A DNA stretch of 54,187 bases from Planctomycetia bacterium. Lineage in GTDB: Bacteria > Planctomycetota > Planctomycetia > Pirellulales > JALHLM01. The stretch is from assembly GCA_034440135.1 (NCBI GenBank), contig JAWXBP010000445.1, positions 1-54,187 on the forward strand. Reading direction: 5' to 3'. A program made the translations under genes and the position numbers. This document shows, piece by piece, positions 1-8,271 of this stretch. The notes below the pieces were generated by a model. The model did no database searches and was not told the origin of the DNA. It was given only the letters and a program-made list of their open reading frames with translations. Each line of letters starts with the position of its first letter. Within the stretch, counting starts at the first letter, position 1.

Positions 1-71
1 CTCCTTGGCTGCCCATACAATGACCCCGTCAGGCCAAACCACCAACCCCAATTCCTAGATTGGACGAAGCA

Positions 72-1457
72 CTAGTATTCCCGGCTCGTCTTGATGCCTG
101 GCTCCGGGATGGGGTATCGACCGCCTTGGTCTGGCATCAGCGGGGAGTCGGAGTTCATCGCCAGTTGGTCGATGTCCGGGCCGAACTCGTGTTCGCAGGC
201 CAGCATGTCTTCGAAGGTGACGACCTGGCCGGTGTGGGCCGACATGCGTCCCATCGACGTGGTCAAGCTGGCTTCGGTGCCGCGCTTGGCTTCGTTGTAC
301 GGCAGGTTCTCGCGGATCGCCGTGACGAGATCGTCCCATTCCAACTGGTACGGGTTCGGCTCGTCTTGCGGGCAGCGCCAGGCGATTTCGCTGCGGCCCA
401 TCTTCTGAGCTTTGAAGATGCGGCAGCGGGACGGGGCGTGGCCGGCGGTGGAGATAATCGCCGCCGCCTTCGAGCCATGCGCGTAGCTGGCGAACTCGTT
501 ATGGCAGCCGTCGACGCCGCGCCCTTCCATGTAGAACTTCGTGCCGTCGGCGAAGGTGAATTCCGTCGCGTAGTTGTCGAAGTTCTGATCGATCGCGTCG
601 CCGCGATAATGCCGGCCGCCGATCGATTGGGCTTGCACCGGCCAGGCGTCCTTCATCCAGCAGCATTCGTCGATGTTGTGGATCAGGAAGTCGCTGTACG
701 ATCCGCCGGAGAGCCACAGGAACGAGTGGAACCGCTTGATCTGGTTGAACAGCGGGCTCAGCGAGCCATCCAACATGCTGGGAGTCGTGAAATCACTCGC
801 GGTCGGTCCCGATTGGCGGTAGGCCCGCATCAGGAGGATCTCGCCGATTTCGCCGTTGCGGATGCGGTCGAACAACTCGCCGCGCGAGCGGCAGTGCCGG
901 CACATCAGGCCGACGCCGACCTTCAGGCCCTTCTTTTCCGACTCCGCGGCCAAGGCCAGCATCTTTCGGCTGCCGGGACCGTCGACGGAGACCGGCTTCT
1001 CCATGAAGACGTTCAGGTTCTTTTCGATCGCGTACCCGAAATGCACCCAGCGGAAGGCCGGCGGCGTGGCGAAGATGGCGATGTCGCCGGGGCGGAGGCA
1101 ATCGAGCGCTTTCTTGTAGCCGTCGAAGCCCACGAACTGGCGTTCGGTCGGCACGTCGACCTTGTCCTTGAAGTTGGTGCTCAACTCCTTGAAGCTATTT
1201 TGCAGGTTGCTCTCGAACACGTCGGCGATGGCCACGAGTTTCGTGGGGCCGGCCGTCGTGGAGAGGGCGTTCGCCGCGGCACCGGTGCCGCGCCCGCCGC
1301 AACCCACCAGCGCGACTTGAATCGTTTCGCTCTCGGCGTTTTCGGCCGCGTGGACCTTGGGCAGGACGAGCCCGGCAAGCGCGGTGCCGGCGGCAATGGC
1401 ACCAGAGGATTTCAACAGCTCGCGGCGCGAGAAGCCGCCAAGATCGGGAATGTTCAC
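72..1457 (-). CDS. Tat-exported Gfo/Idh/MocA-family oxidoreductase
   Basis: Predicted NAD(P)-dependent sugar or inositol-type dehydrogenase exported in folded form. A GTG start at 1457 is preferred over the upstream ATG at 1562: it has an AGGGGAGA ribosome-binding site about 8 nt upstream and puts the twin-arginine motif SRRELLK near residue 10, followed by a hydrophobic stretch ending in KVHA. The Rossmann segment VALVGCGGRGTG follows the signal, and the family motif EKP (FMEKPVS) lies near residue 165. Planctomycetes usually encode many such exported paralogues; the substrate cannot be told from sequence. It stands alone on the minus strand, divergent from the next gene. Confidence 0.88.
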   Translation of the reverse strand: MNIPDLGGFSRRELLKSSGAIAAGTALAGLVLPKVHAAENAESETIQVALVGCGGRGTGAAANALSTTAGPTKLVAIADVFESNLQNSFKELSTNFKDKVDVPTERQFVGFDGYKKALDCLRPGDIAIFATPPAFRWVHFGYAIEKNLNVFMEKPVSVDGPGSRKMLALAAESEKKGLKVGVGLMCRHCRSRGELFDRIRNGEIGEILLMRAYRQSGPTASDFTTPSMLDGSLSPLFNQIKRFHSFLWLSGGSYSDFLIHNIDECCWMKDAWPVQAQSIGGRHYRGDAIDQNFDNYATEFTFADGTKFYMEGRGVDGCHNEFASYAHGSKAAAIISTAGHAPSRCRIFKAQKMGRSEIAWRCPQDEPNPYQLEWDDLVTAIRENLPYNEAKRGTEASLTTSMGRMSAHTGQVVTFEDMLACEHEFGPDIDQLAMNSDSPLMPDQGGRYPIPEPGIKTSREY

Positions 1458-1726
1458 GAGAAAGGTCTCCCCTGAAAGGTGGGTGCGAATTTTCGGGAGG
1501 GCGGGAAGCGAACTTCGAGAAGTAACCGCACCTAGTTTCACTGATGCCGCGCCAAATTTCAACTACAACCACGAATTAACCTTTCCTGCGGCTGCGAACA
1601 AACCCAGGGAAGACCCTCCAGATCGTTTCTTAAATCCGAGTTTTCGGACTGTCTTCCCTGGGCTTGGGGGCGATTCCGCTTTTCTGTCGTTCATCGTTCC
1701 GCCGTGATCGCGCATACTTGCACTCA

Positions 1727-2656
1727 ATGTGGCTCCAAGGACAAATCGATTGGTTCGTTATCCTGATCGCGGTCTGGCTCTGTTCGGTCGGCGGGGTGAT
1801 CGGCAGTTTTTTGAACGTCGTGATTTATCGCCTGCCGCTGGGGATGAGCCTGGTGCGGCCGGCGTCGCGCTGCCCGGCCTGCCTGACGCCGATCCTGTGG
1901 TACGACAACCTGCCGGTCTTCGGTTGGCTCTGGCTACGGGGACGTTGCCGGGAATGCGGTGCGGCGATCTCGCCGCGCTATCCGGCCGTGGAAGCGCTCG
2001 TCGCGTGTTTTTTCGTAGCGTTGGCCGCGAGCGAATTCTGCTTTGGCGGCGAACGTGATCCGTTCTCGGCCGCCGCAGCTGGCTTTCATCTGCCTTGGGC
2101 CAGCGACCTCTCCGCCACGGGCATCTGGATGCGGTATTGGGCGCAAGTGCTGCTGGCGGTCACGCTGCTTGCCGCGGGTTTGATGGAGCGCGACGGTAGT
2201 GCAGTACCGTTTCGACTCTGTCGGCCCACGCTGCTGTTCGCAATCGCAATGCCTTTTGTCTGGCGCGAAGTGCGTCCGTTTCCCTACGACTACCAGCTAG
2301 TGCAGCGCATGCCCAGCGGCGATACCGCATTTCAACAGCCACTTGATTTGCTGTTCGGCGCTTGGGCGGGGTTAATCATCGCGTTGCTGGCCTGGTCGTT
2401 AATTAATCGCGATCAGCGCGGCTCGCGCCCGATGAAGGCGGCGCTGCTGGCGATCGGCGTGACGCTCGGTTGGCAATTGACTGCCATGATTGGCGTCTTC
2501 TGGCTGACTTGGCTGGGGCTTCGCACGGCGTTCGCAGGCTCCGCCGAACGCCGCGGCGGACTATTGCCGCTGGCAATCGTCGCCTGTTTCACGCTGTTGG
2601 CATGGCGGCCGCTGCTGTCCGCAGCGCTCGCCGTTGCAGCGCGGTCATGGGAATAG
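1727..2656 (+). CDS. prepilin peptidase-like (A24/PilD N-terminal domain) membrane protein, peptidase motifs not recognisable
   Basis: About 309 residues with several hydrophobic segments. The N-terminal part matches the bacterial prepilin peptidase N-terminal (methylase-side) domain: GSFLNVVIYRLP near residue 26, then the paired cysteine motifs CPAC (about 49-52) and CREC (about 74-77). The C-terminal half is hydrophobic, but I cannot find the family's two catalytic aspartate motifs; LMERDGSAVP near residue 155 may be a degenerate first site and there is no GXGD. It may be a divergent or inactive prepilin peptidase, or a methyl-transfer-only relative. An ATG at 1664 would add 21 residues; 1727 places the first membrane segment at the N-terminus. 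No pilin genes are adjacent. Confidence 0.75.
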   Translation: MWLQGQIDWFVILIAVWLCSVGGVIGSFLNVVIYRLPLGMSLVRPASRCPACLTPILWYDNLPVFGWLWLRGRCRECGAAISPRYPAVEALVACFFVALAASEFCFGGERDPFSAAAAGFHLPWASDLSATGIWMRYWAQVLLAVTLLAAGLMERDGSAVPFRLCRPTLLFAIAMPFVWREVRPFPYDYQLVQRMPSGDTAFQQPLDLLFGAWAGLIIALLAWSLINRDQRGSRPMKAALLAIGVTLGWQLTAMIGVFWLTWLGLRTAFAGSAERRGGLLPLAIVACFTLLAWRPLLSAALAVAARSWE

Positions 2657-2668
2657 GTGCGGCACAGA

Positions 2669-2717
2669 CTCCTTTCGCGCCGCGAAAGGTCCGGAGCCTT
2701 TCGCGAAGCGAAAGGAG
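2669..2717. repeat. double-hairpin palindrome between convergent genes
   Basis: Two 19 nt perfect or near-perfect hairpins (2671-2689 and 2697-2715), each with CCTTTCGCG/CGAAAGG arms, flank a central TCCGGA. The whole block can also pair end to end (CTCCTTTCGC with GCGAAAGGAG). It fills almost all the space between two convergent stop codons and may act as a bidirectional terminator. No T-tract follows. Confidence 0.6.
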
Positions 2718-2725
2718 ACGATTTG

Positions 2726-4513
2726 TTACTCGGCGGAAAGGTGGGCGGTGGCTGCGAAATCGCCTGGCTCCACACGACAAGCGGCGACGATTGTGTCGGC
2801 CAAGCCGAGCAGCCCGCGGAGTTCGCTGAGACCGCGTTTGGCTTCCGCTTCCGGCACTTCGTCATGCTTCATTACGTGATGGGCGAAGCCTTCGTGCCGG
2901 GCCAGTAGTTCGCATAGCCCGCGCAGATCGATGTAAAGCACCTGGCTGGGCGTCGCCCAGTGATCGGCGAGTACGCGCGTGACCCGTTCGCTGCGCGCCA
3001 GGGAGTCGGCCGGCGCGATGGTGGCGACTTGCGCCACGGCTCGCTGTGACGTGCCGACGAGCAGTCCGTCGGCGGTCATTGTGTACGTGGGCTGAACGTC
3101 GCCGAGTTCCTTGATGCCGCGTAGCGTCGTCAGGGGGACACCGTCCACGCGTTCGGTGTGTAATTCGGCCGGCGCCTGGGGATGATCGTGGTTGTAGAGC
3201 ACGGTGAGCATGGCGAGCGCGCCGCGCAGCGATTGATCGACCGTGTCGGTGGCGGTGTTCGCCAGTTCGCGGGGCAACCGCGAGCGGGTTTCCACGCCGA
3301 ATGCCAACTCGATCGGTAGTTTGTCGGCGGCCTTATCGGGAGCGCCGACCACAAACGCGCCGCAATCCGGTCCGAGCCGCTCCAGCAGCTGCATGATGAC
3401 GTCGGCCGCGCCGGTGGCCGCCCGTGAAGGTTCAACGATTGCGTCGCCGGCTGCGAGCTCGCCCCAAACCAAACGCGCGAGGCGTCCCCATTGGGCGCGC
3501 CCCGCCACGGCGATCAAGGCATTGTTCGGCACCAACTCCATGAAGCCTGCGCGCCCGCTGACGGCGTCGGCGACTTCCAGAGCTTCCGTGGGAAGTTGAT
3601 CCGCGCGGGCGTGCCAAGCGCCCTCGAATCGCACTTCTTCGCTGAGCGCCACGCCGCCGACCAGGTAGTCCGTACCACGCCAGGCCTGCAGCCACTTGCC
3701 GTGTTCGGCGCGGGTAGTGTCATCGTCGTCGGCGTCCTGCACGGCGGCGTCGAACGAGGCGTCCCATGAGCGCGGATTGACGAACAGCGCCACGGTGTTC
3801 TCCGCGGGCAGGCGGCCCAGCGCCGCGTGGTAGCTCGGCAATTGAGCGAGGGCGTCGGTGCTTTGCGAGGCGGCCGCGCGCGCATGGAGTTCCAGCACTT
3901 TGACGGCCAACGTCGACGAGTTGCTGAGGATGCCGACGTCGCCGATCGTCGCCAGGTAAAGGCGACTTTCGTCTTGTTCCGGGGCGATGACCTGTAGCTG
4001 GTACTTCGCCCCGGCAGCGGTCACTTGCTCGGGCGCGAGGAGTTTGCCGGCTTTCTTTTGTTCGTCGACCAAGGCCTGCATCGCTCGCTTCAGAACATCC
4101 GAGTTGCGCGCGCGAACGAGCAGCAGCGCCGGACCTTTGCCTCGGCCCGGCATCTCGTCGGGCCAGATGCCCAGGAGGATTTCTTCGCCAGCCACGCCGT
4201 CGCAGAGCTCGGCAAGAGGCATTTGGAAGTGCGTTTCCAAATCGTGGTGCAGTTTTTTCAGATCAGCGCTATGTTCGGCGCGCCACTCTTGGACAACATG
4301 ATGCGCGAGCAACCGCTGGCCGATTGGCCCCGCGAGAAAAGTGCGGGCGCGCGTGGTAAACTCGCGGGCCTGGACGCAGATGCCAACGTCGGAGGGTACG
4401 AAATCAGCCAAGCCAGCGCCATACGCCGTCGCATAGCACCCGAGCGCCAGGATCAGTGCGGCGCTGACGCCTCTCCAGGGCAGCGCACGACGAAACTCTC
4501 CGCCACGACGCAT
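2726..4513 (-). CDS. exported DUF3352-like hypothetical protein, third gene of sigma/anti-sigma operon
   Basis: 595 residues with an N-terminal signal peptide (basic MRRGGEFRR, hydrophobic ALILALGCYATAYG). The mature part begins with FVPSDVGICVQA, of the kind seen in planctomycete exported proteins related to DUF3352. Repeated alternating strands and segments such as LFVNPRSW and ALIAVAGRAQWG fit a large periplasmic fold, but no catalytic motif is visible. The start overlaps the stop of the upstream anti-sigma gene by one base (TAATG), so the two are probably translationally coupled. I infer that it belongs to the regulon or sensing branch of the sigma system; the function is unknown. Confidence 0.8.
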   Translation of the reverse strand: MRRGGEFRRALPWRGVSAALILALGCYATAYGAGLADFVPSDVGICVQAREFTTRARTFLAGPIGQRLLAHHVVQEWRAEHSADLKKLHHDLETHFQMPLAELCDGVAGEEILLGIWPDEMPGRGKGPALLLVRARNSDVLKRAMQALVDEQKKAGKLLAPEQVTAAGAKYQLQVIAPEQDESRLYLATIGDVGILSNSSTLAVKVLELHARAAASQSTDALAQLPSYHAALGRLPAENTVALFVNPRSWDASFDAAVQDADDDDTTRAEHGKWLQAWRGTDYLVGGVALSEEVRFEGAWHARADQLPTEALEVADAVSGRAGFMELVPNNALIAVAGRAQWGRLARLVWGELAAGDAIVEPSRAATGAADVIMQLLERLGPDCGAFVVGAPDKAADKLPIELAFGVETRSRLPRELANTATDTVDQSLRGALAMLTVLYNHDHPQAPAELHTERVDGVPLTTLRGIKELGDVQPTYTMTADGLLVGTSQRAVAQVATIAPADSLARSERVTRVLADHWATPSQVLYIDLRGLCELLARHEGFAHHVMKHDEVPEAEAKRGLSELRGLLGLADTIVAACRVEPGDFAATAHLSAE

Positions 4514-5172
4514 TAGTATCCTTCCTGCTTGTCGCTGTCCGTTCCGGGCACGGCACGCATCAGCGAGTACACCGCGCCGCTCGCCGAATTCGAGAGCGGC
4601 CGCAAGTTGTTCGGCACGGAGCGCAGCCAGTTTGAATCCTCTGGGGTCGCGGGTTCTGTTGTGGCCGCTTTGCGCCGATTCGGTTGCACAACGCTCAGCG
4701 CGGACGAGAAGCTGGCTTCCGTATTGGCGGCCAGGCTGCGGTAGTTTAGCGCCGCCTGCCGCGTGAGGCGATTCAAATCCGGCGCGTCAGCGATTGGCGA
4801 TTGCGCGACCGTCGCCGAGTTCTCACTCGGCTTGTCAACCAATTGATTTGCACCTCGATCTTGTGCGAGGAAGGCAATCGAGGTGGCGATCACCAGCGTG
4901 GCGGCCACGGCGGCCAGCGGCGCGAGCCAACTTGGCATCGCCGGACGCAACGGCGTCGGCAACTGCTTCCATTCGCTGAGGACGCGCTCGGTCAGGTCGC
5001 CGCGCAAGGCGGGAACGGAACGCGGCGCGCTGGCCAACAATTCGTAGGCCGTCAGTAAAGCTCGCAGCTCAGGCTGCTCGTCCGCGGCGCGCACCAACTC
5101 TACATCCGACGCGGGCGAGCGCCGCGCGTCGAGCAGGTCCTGCAGCCGGTTTTCAAACGCCTCGCGATTCAT
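4513..5172 (-). CDS. probable anti-sigma factor, single-pass membrane protein
   Basis: 219 residues. The N-terminal about 75 residues are cytoplasmic-looking (DLLDARRSPASDVELVRAA), followed by one transmembrane helix at about 82-103 (PLAAVAATLVIATSIAFLA) and a low-complexity outer part. The topology, and the overlap of its first 20 nt with the end of the ECF sigma gene, are the classic sigma/anti-sigma arrangement. No zinc-binding HXXXCXXC motif is present, so it is not a ZAS-type factor. Role assigned from context. Confidence 0.75.
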   Translation of the reverse strand: MNREAFENRLQDLLDARRSPASDVELVRAADEQPELRALLTAYELLASAPRSVPALRGDLTERVLSEWKQLPTPLRPAMPSWLAPLAAVAATLVIATSIAFLAQDRGANQLVDKPSENSATVAQSPIADAPDLNRLTRQAALNYRSLAANTEASFSSALSVVQPNRRKAATTEPATPEDSNWLRSVPNNLRPLSNSASGAVYSLMRAVPGTDSDKQEGY

Positions 5173-5758
5173 GCCGTTGCTCCTCGACCACGCCGCGCTG
5201 GATCAGCGCGGCAGCCAGTTCCTTCCGCGCCCGATGCACCCAGGTTTTGACCGTCCCGACCGGGCAACCCAGTGCCTCGCCGATTTCGGCGTAGCTGAGC
5301 TGCTCCTGATGAAACAAGGAAAACGCCTGGCGGTATTCCTCTCGAAGCTGAGATAGTGCCAATTCCACTTCCTCGCCAAGATGCTTGGCTTCCTCAACGC
5401 CCGGCAGGTGTTCCTCGACTCCTTCGGCCGGCATGGCCATCGGCGGCCGGCGTTTCCGCGTGGACAGCATCGTCCGGCAGCGGTTTCCGGCAATGGCCAA
5501 CAGCCACGGCTTAAAATCCCGCGTCAGATCGAAGCCGGCCAAGCTGCGCAAGGCCCGCACGAACGACTCTTGGGTGACGTCTTCGGCGTCCTGACGGTGA
5601 CCGAGCATGCGATAGCAGAGCCCGAACACCGCCCCGCGAAAGGCGTCGACCAAGGCCGTCGCGGCGGCTTGCTCGCCCGCCAGACAACGGCGCACCAGCT
5701 CTAGCTCGTCGTCTCGCAAGTTAACTCGTTCCCGGGAGCGCTCGCCGAGCAGGTGCAA
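5153..5758 (-). CDS. ECF-type RNA polymerase sigma factor
   Basis: 201 residues. Sigma region 2 lies at about residues 50-98 (GLCYRMLGHRQDAEDVTQE, then FKPWLLAIAGNRC) and region 4 at about 140-185 (LSYAEIGEALGCPVGTVKTW, HRARKELA), giving the helix-turn-helix that reads the -35 element. The start codon is TTG at 5758; a TAG three codons upstream rules out further extension. It is the first gene of a three-gene minus-strand operon with its anti-sigma factor and an exported protein. ECF genes often regulate themselves, but I could not identify a clear autoregulated promoter. Confidence 0.93.
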   Translation of the reverse strand: MHLLGERSRERVNLRDDELELVRRCLAGEQAAATALVDAFRGAVFGLCYRMLGHRQDAEDVTQESFVRALRSLAGFDLTRDFKPWLLAIAGNRCRTMLSTRKRRPPMAMPAEGVEEHLPGVEEAKHLGEEVELALSQLREEYRQAFSLFHQEQLSYAEIGEALGCPVGTVKTWVHRARKELAAALIQRGVVEEQRHESRGV

Positions 5759-5890
5759 AGGGTGCTACCCGGCAATCACGAGGTCGGTTTCAATCCAGCT
5801 ACCGGAAGGTTCGCGGCCGGGGCCCGATTCTTGCCCCCAAACCGCACGGCGCCACCTGCCCGTACAATCGTCGCGAACCGCCAGCTCGGC

Positions 5891-6136
5891 CTATTCCAGC
5901 GTCTCGCGCAACATGTCGCCCAGCTCCCGCGGGGGGACGTCGCCGATCCGCCGCCCTGATTTACGGAGCTTTTCGTTGAGCTTAATCGTTGTCTCCTGCA
6001 TCTTGCTATGCGTTTCCTCCGACCCGCCGCAGAGCATGAAGTCGTCTCCGCGCGTTAAACGCGTATGGCCGTCTGCGCCGTCCAATCCCAGGCCGAGGAG
6101 TTTGGTGCGTGATGGGTCTCGATCGGCGGATTTCAA
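5891..6136 (-). CDS. small conserved planctomycete-type protein of unknown function
   Basis: 81 residues, soluble. The stretch LLGLGLDGADGHTRLTRGDD, then LCGGSEETHSKMQE and KLNEKLRKSGRRI, looks like a family I recall from planctomycete genomes without an assigned function. It precedes the sigma operon on the same strand by about 130 nt. The charged C-terminal half is probably helical. An intrinsic ORF in this GC-rich DNA could be chance, but the composition and strand context favour a real gene. Confidence 0.6.
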   Translation of the reverse strand: MKSADRDPSRTKLLGLGLDGADGHTRLTRGDDFMLCGGSEETHSKMQETTIKLNEKLRKSGRRIGDVPPRELGDMLRETLE

Positions 6137-6193
6137 GGCAGCCTCGCACCTGGAAGTGGGGTGGGAAGTGAATTGACCTCAGGCGAACGGCGG

Positions 6194-6403
6194 CTAACCG
6201 GAACTCCCTTTGAGCGCCTCGCGCGCCGTCTGCCGTGCGAGTTTAAAGGCGTTGACCAGCACTTGGGCTCGGGTCTCCAATTGTTCCGACGTGTACATCC
6301 GGTTGCCCTCGCTCTGTGGCAGCCCGGCGATGGCGATCGTGAGCGGCATCAGATCCAGGAATTCGCGGTAGCGCCGCTTAATGGCTTCTTCGTCGTTCGA
6401 CAC
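6194..6403 (-). CDS. small helical hypothetical protein
   Basis: 69 residues: an acidic and basic N-terminus (NDEEAIKRRYREFLDLMPL), then LTIAIAGLPQSEGNRMYTSE and a helical tail with repeated Ala/Arg/Lys. It has no signal peptide or cysteine. It is co-oriented with the two neighbours on either side. I believe it is a conserved planctomycete orphan; no function can be proposed. Confidence 0.55.
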   Translation of the reverse strand: MSNDEEAIKRRYREFLDLMPLTIAIAGLPQSEGNRMYTSEQLETRAQVLVNAFKLARQTAREALKGSSG

Positions 6404-6571
6404 GGTCTCGCTCGCTTTCGTCGTTCGCCCACTGAAGTGTCCGCAGGCCCCACCTGGTTGGCAAGCGACCTACGGCTTCATTTTAGCCGGACCGGGGGCG
6501 CAAGCAAAAGTCCGGGCGGGCATTGATTTGGCCGGCGCGGACTGGAATTTCAATTGGGAAGCGGCGGTGGC

Positions 6572-7192
6572 CTAGCGTCGCTTGAAGAACTGGCGTAGCG
6601 CCTTGTCCGCGGCGGCTCGGCTATCGACCGTTGCTCGCTTGGCTGGCTGGCCCTTGCCGGCCATCGTCTGGGCATCGGCGTTGGAAACCGATTCATCGCT
6701 CGCTCCGCCATTGGGCGCGGGCATCGAGTGCTCGGTATCCTGCATGACGATCTTACGGGTATCCGCGCTCGATTGGGCGGCCGCGCCGTCATCCAGGAAT
6801 TGGTTCAGATCGAATTCGCCGGCCGTGGCGGATTCCACAGTGCGTTCGACGACGGCCTGAACCGACTCCACCTTCGGACGTTTCCCAGCGCCGACCGTGG
6901 CCTTGATGCAGAGCTCAAATTCCAGCGGTCCGACCTTGAGCAGGTCGCCGGGCTTGAGCTCGCATTCGCCAATCAAACGCTCGTCGTTCACATACGTGAA
7001 GTTCTTGCTGCCGAAGTCCCGGACCGTCACCAGTCCGTCTTCGCTCATGATCACGCAGTGATAGCGGCTGATCAGGTCGCTGCGCGGGCGCAACTGACAG
7101 TCCTCGGCCCTGCCGATGAGGAACTTGGGGCCGGGAACCGGGATTTGCTGCCCTGCATTACTTCCTGAGGTGACTTTGAGGGTTACTTCCAT
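6572..7192 (-). CDS. FHA-domain protein
   Basis: 206 residues. An N-terminal forkhead-associated domain spans about residues 1-95 with the usual phosphothreonine-site landmarks: IGR at 26-28, SRYHC at 42-46 and GSKNFTYVN at 61-69 (in place of the common GSXNGT). The C-terminal 100 residues are polar and low in complexity (Ala/Ser/Asp-rich), ending in a basic KALRQFFKRR. FHA domains bind phosphothreonine peptides, so a role in Ser/Thr kinase signalling is likely, though no kinase lies nearby. Cytoplasmic, no membrane segment. Confidence 0.88.
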   Translation of the reverse strand: MEVTLKVTSGSNAGQQIPVPGPKFLIGRAEDCQLRPRSDLISRYHCVIMSEDGLVTVRDFGSKNFTYVNDERLIGECELKPGDLLKVGPLEFELCIKATVGAGKRPKVESVQAVVERTVESATAGEFDLNQFLDDGAAAQSSADTRKIVMQDTEHSMPAPNGGASDESVSNADAQTMAGKGQPAKRATVDSRAAADKALRQFFKRR

Positions 7193-7510
7193 GGCTGAAA
7201 GTTGCTCCGCAGAGGTTCTGGAACAACACGAACAAAGGATAAGGGCGAATCGACCCCTCTGCTGAATCTTCTACCTTGAAGTAACCAATAAGCCATGCAT
7301 ATGGCGTGCCGTAAGTGCTGGCCCGGCGTTGCCCGTAGATTCCATCGGCATCCGACGCAGCCAGCGCTGATGAGATTCCTCGCACTATAACAGCGATGGC
7401 TTCGCGCAGCAACTATTTCTTGGCGTTGCAGGCCCACGGAATTGATGAAAAACCGTTCAGAATGGCGTTTGCGTAAAGATTGCCTTGAGCTCCGAGTTGG
7501 CCGACATCCC
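7193..7510. other. 318 bp intergenic region without recognised gene
   Basis: Between the FHA start and the stop of the lipoate-ligase-like gene. Open frames here are short and look like chance. It contains ACTATAACAGCGATGG at 7385-7400, which resembles ACTATAACAGCCGATGG at 10297-10313 upstream of the FG-GAP gene; I could not pair it with a -35 element. No tRNA or terminator was seen. Confidence 0.4.
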
Positions 7511-8248
7511 TTAACGTTTTGCAGTCCAATCGAGGGAGGCGTACTTACTTTGGCGGGTGCGATCTGCCGTGGCGAGTTCGGCGTCCGTGAGGCTCTGATT
7601 GGCTGCATCGAAACCAAGCCGCCGCGATAGTTCTCGCACCAGCGCGCTTGCCACATCTTGCGCGGATACCGCTCGCCCGCTTAACTCCTGCAGGCCTGGC
7701 AGTTCCGGCGCACAAGGCGACGCGGCCAACAGCAGGCTGCCATGTTGCACGACGGCGCCGGCATGGCGGCGCTGCGCGCTGCCGCAGACTTTGACGCCCT
7801 GTAACAGCAAGTCTCCCTCGGCCTGGCGTTGGAAACAGAGGAACGGTTCGGACGAATCGGCGGTTGTTTTTTCGCGCAGCTCGACTGTGATTTTTTCCGC
7901 TGCCAACACCGCTCGCAAAGATTCATGCACGATTCGATAAAGCTGTTGCGCTTGACGGGCAACCGGGGAATCGGCTGGTAAGACCAGACAATAGGTCAGT
8001 TCCTGGTCATGCAGAATCGCGCCGCCGCCGCTCGGCCGCCGTACCACTGGGCAAGCCGCGCTGGCGGCATGTTGGGAGCGATCGACGAGGCGTTGGAAGT
8101 AGCCCAACGACAACGTCGCGGGATGCCAGCCGTAGAGTCGCAGCGTTGGCGTTCCCCCGTGAGATACGCTCTCGACGAGCGCTTCGTCGACCGCCATGTT
8201 CCAGTCGCCGGCGGCCGGAACGTCGTGGATGACTCGTAACGTCGGCAT
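7511..8248 (-). CDS. lipoate-protein ligase A family protein (LplA/BPL fold)
   Basis: About 245 residues from the ATG at 8248; an upstream start at 8302 would overlap the neighbouring MotB gene. It shows the ligase landmarks: NMAVDEALVE near residue 17, SLGYFQ near 47, the loop RRPSGGGAILH at about 70-80 and the lysine of GVKVCGSAQRR (K153) followed by QHGSLLL. The family attaches lipoate or octanoate to E2 and H proteins. A glycine cleavage H protein is encoded 9 kb away in this window, a plausible substrate. Whether it is a ligase or an octanoyltransferase of the LipM type cannot be settled here. Confidence 0.85.
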   Translation of the reverse strand: MPTLRVIHDVPAAGDWNMAVDEALVESVSHGGTPTLRLYGWHPATLSLGYFQRLVDRSQHAASAACPVVRRPSGGGAILHDQELTYCLVLPADSPVARQAQQLYRIVHESLRAVLAAEKITVELREKTTADSSEPFLCFQRQAEGDLLLQGVKVCGSAQRRHAGAVVQHGSLLLAASPCAPELPGLQELSGRAVSAQDVASALVRELSRRLGFDAANQSLTDAELATADRTRQSKYASLDWTAKR

Positions 8249-8271
8249 GACTGGAAGGCGTGCGTCCAAAT

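Noticed and set aside
60-1475. 471-residue plus-strand ORF opposite the oxidoreductase
   Set aside because: Composition is Arg/Val/Asp-rich with no family signal, and the opposite strand encodes a clear oxidoreductase. It is a shadow frame caused by high GC.
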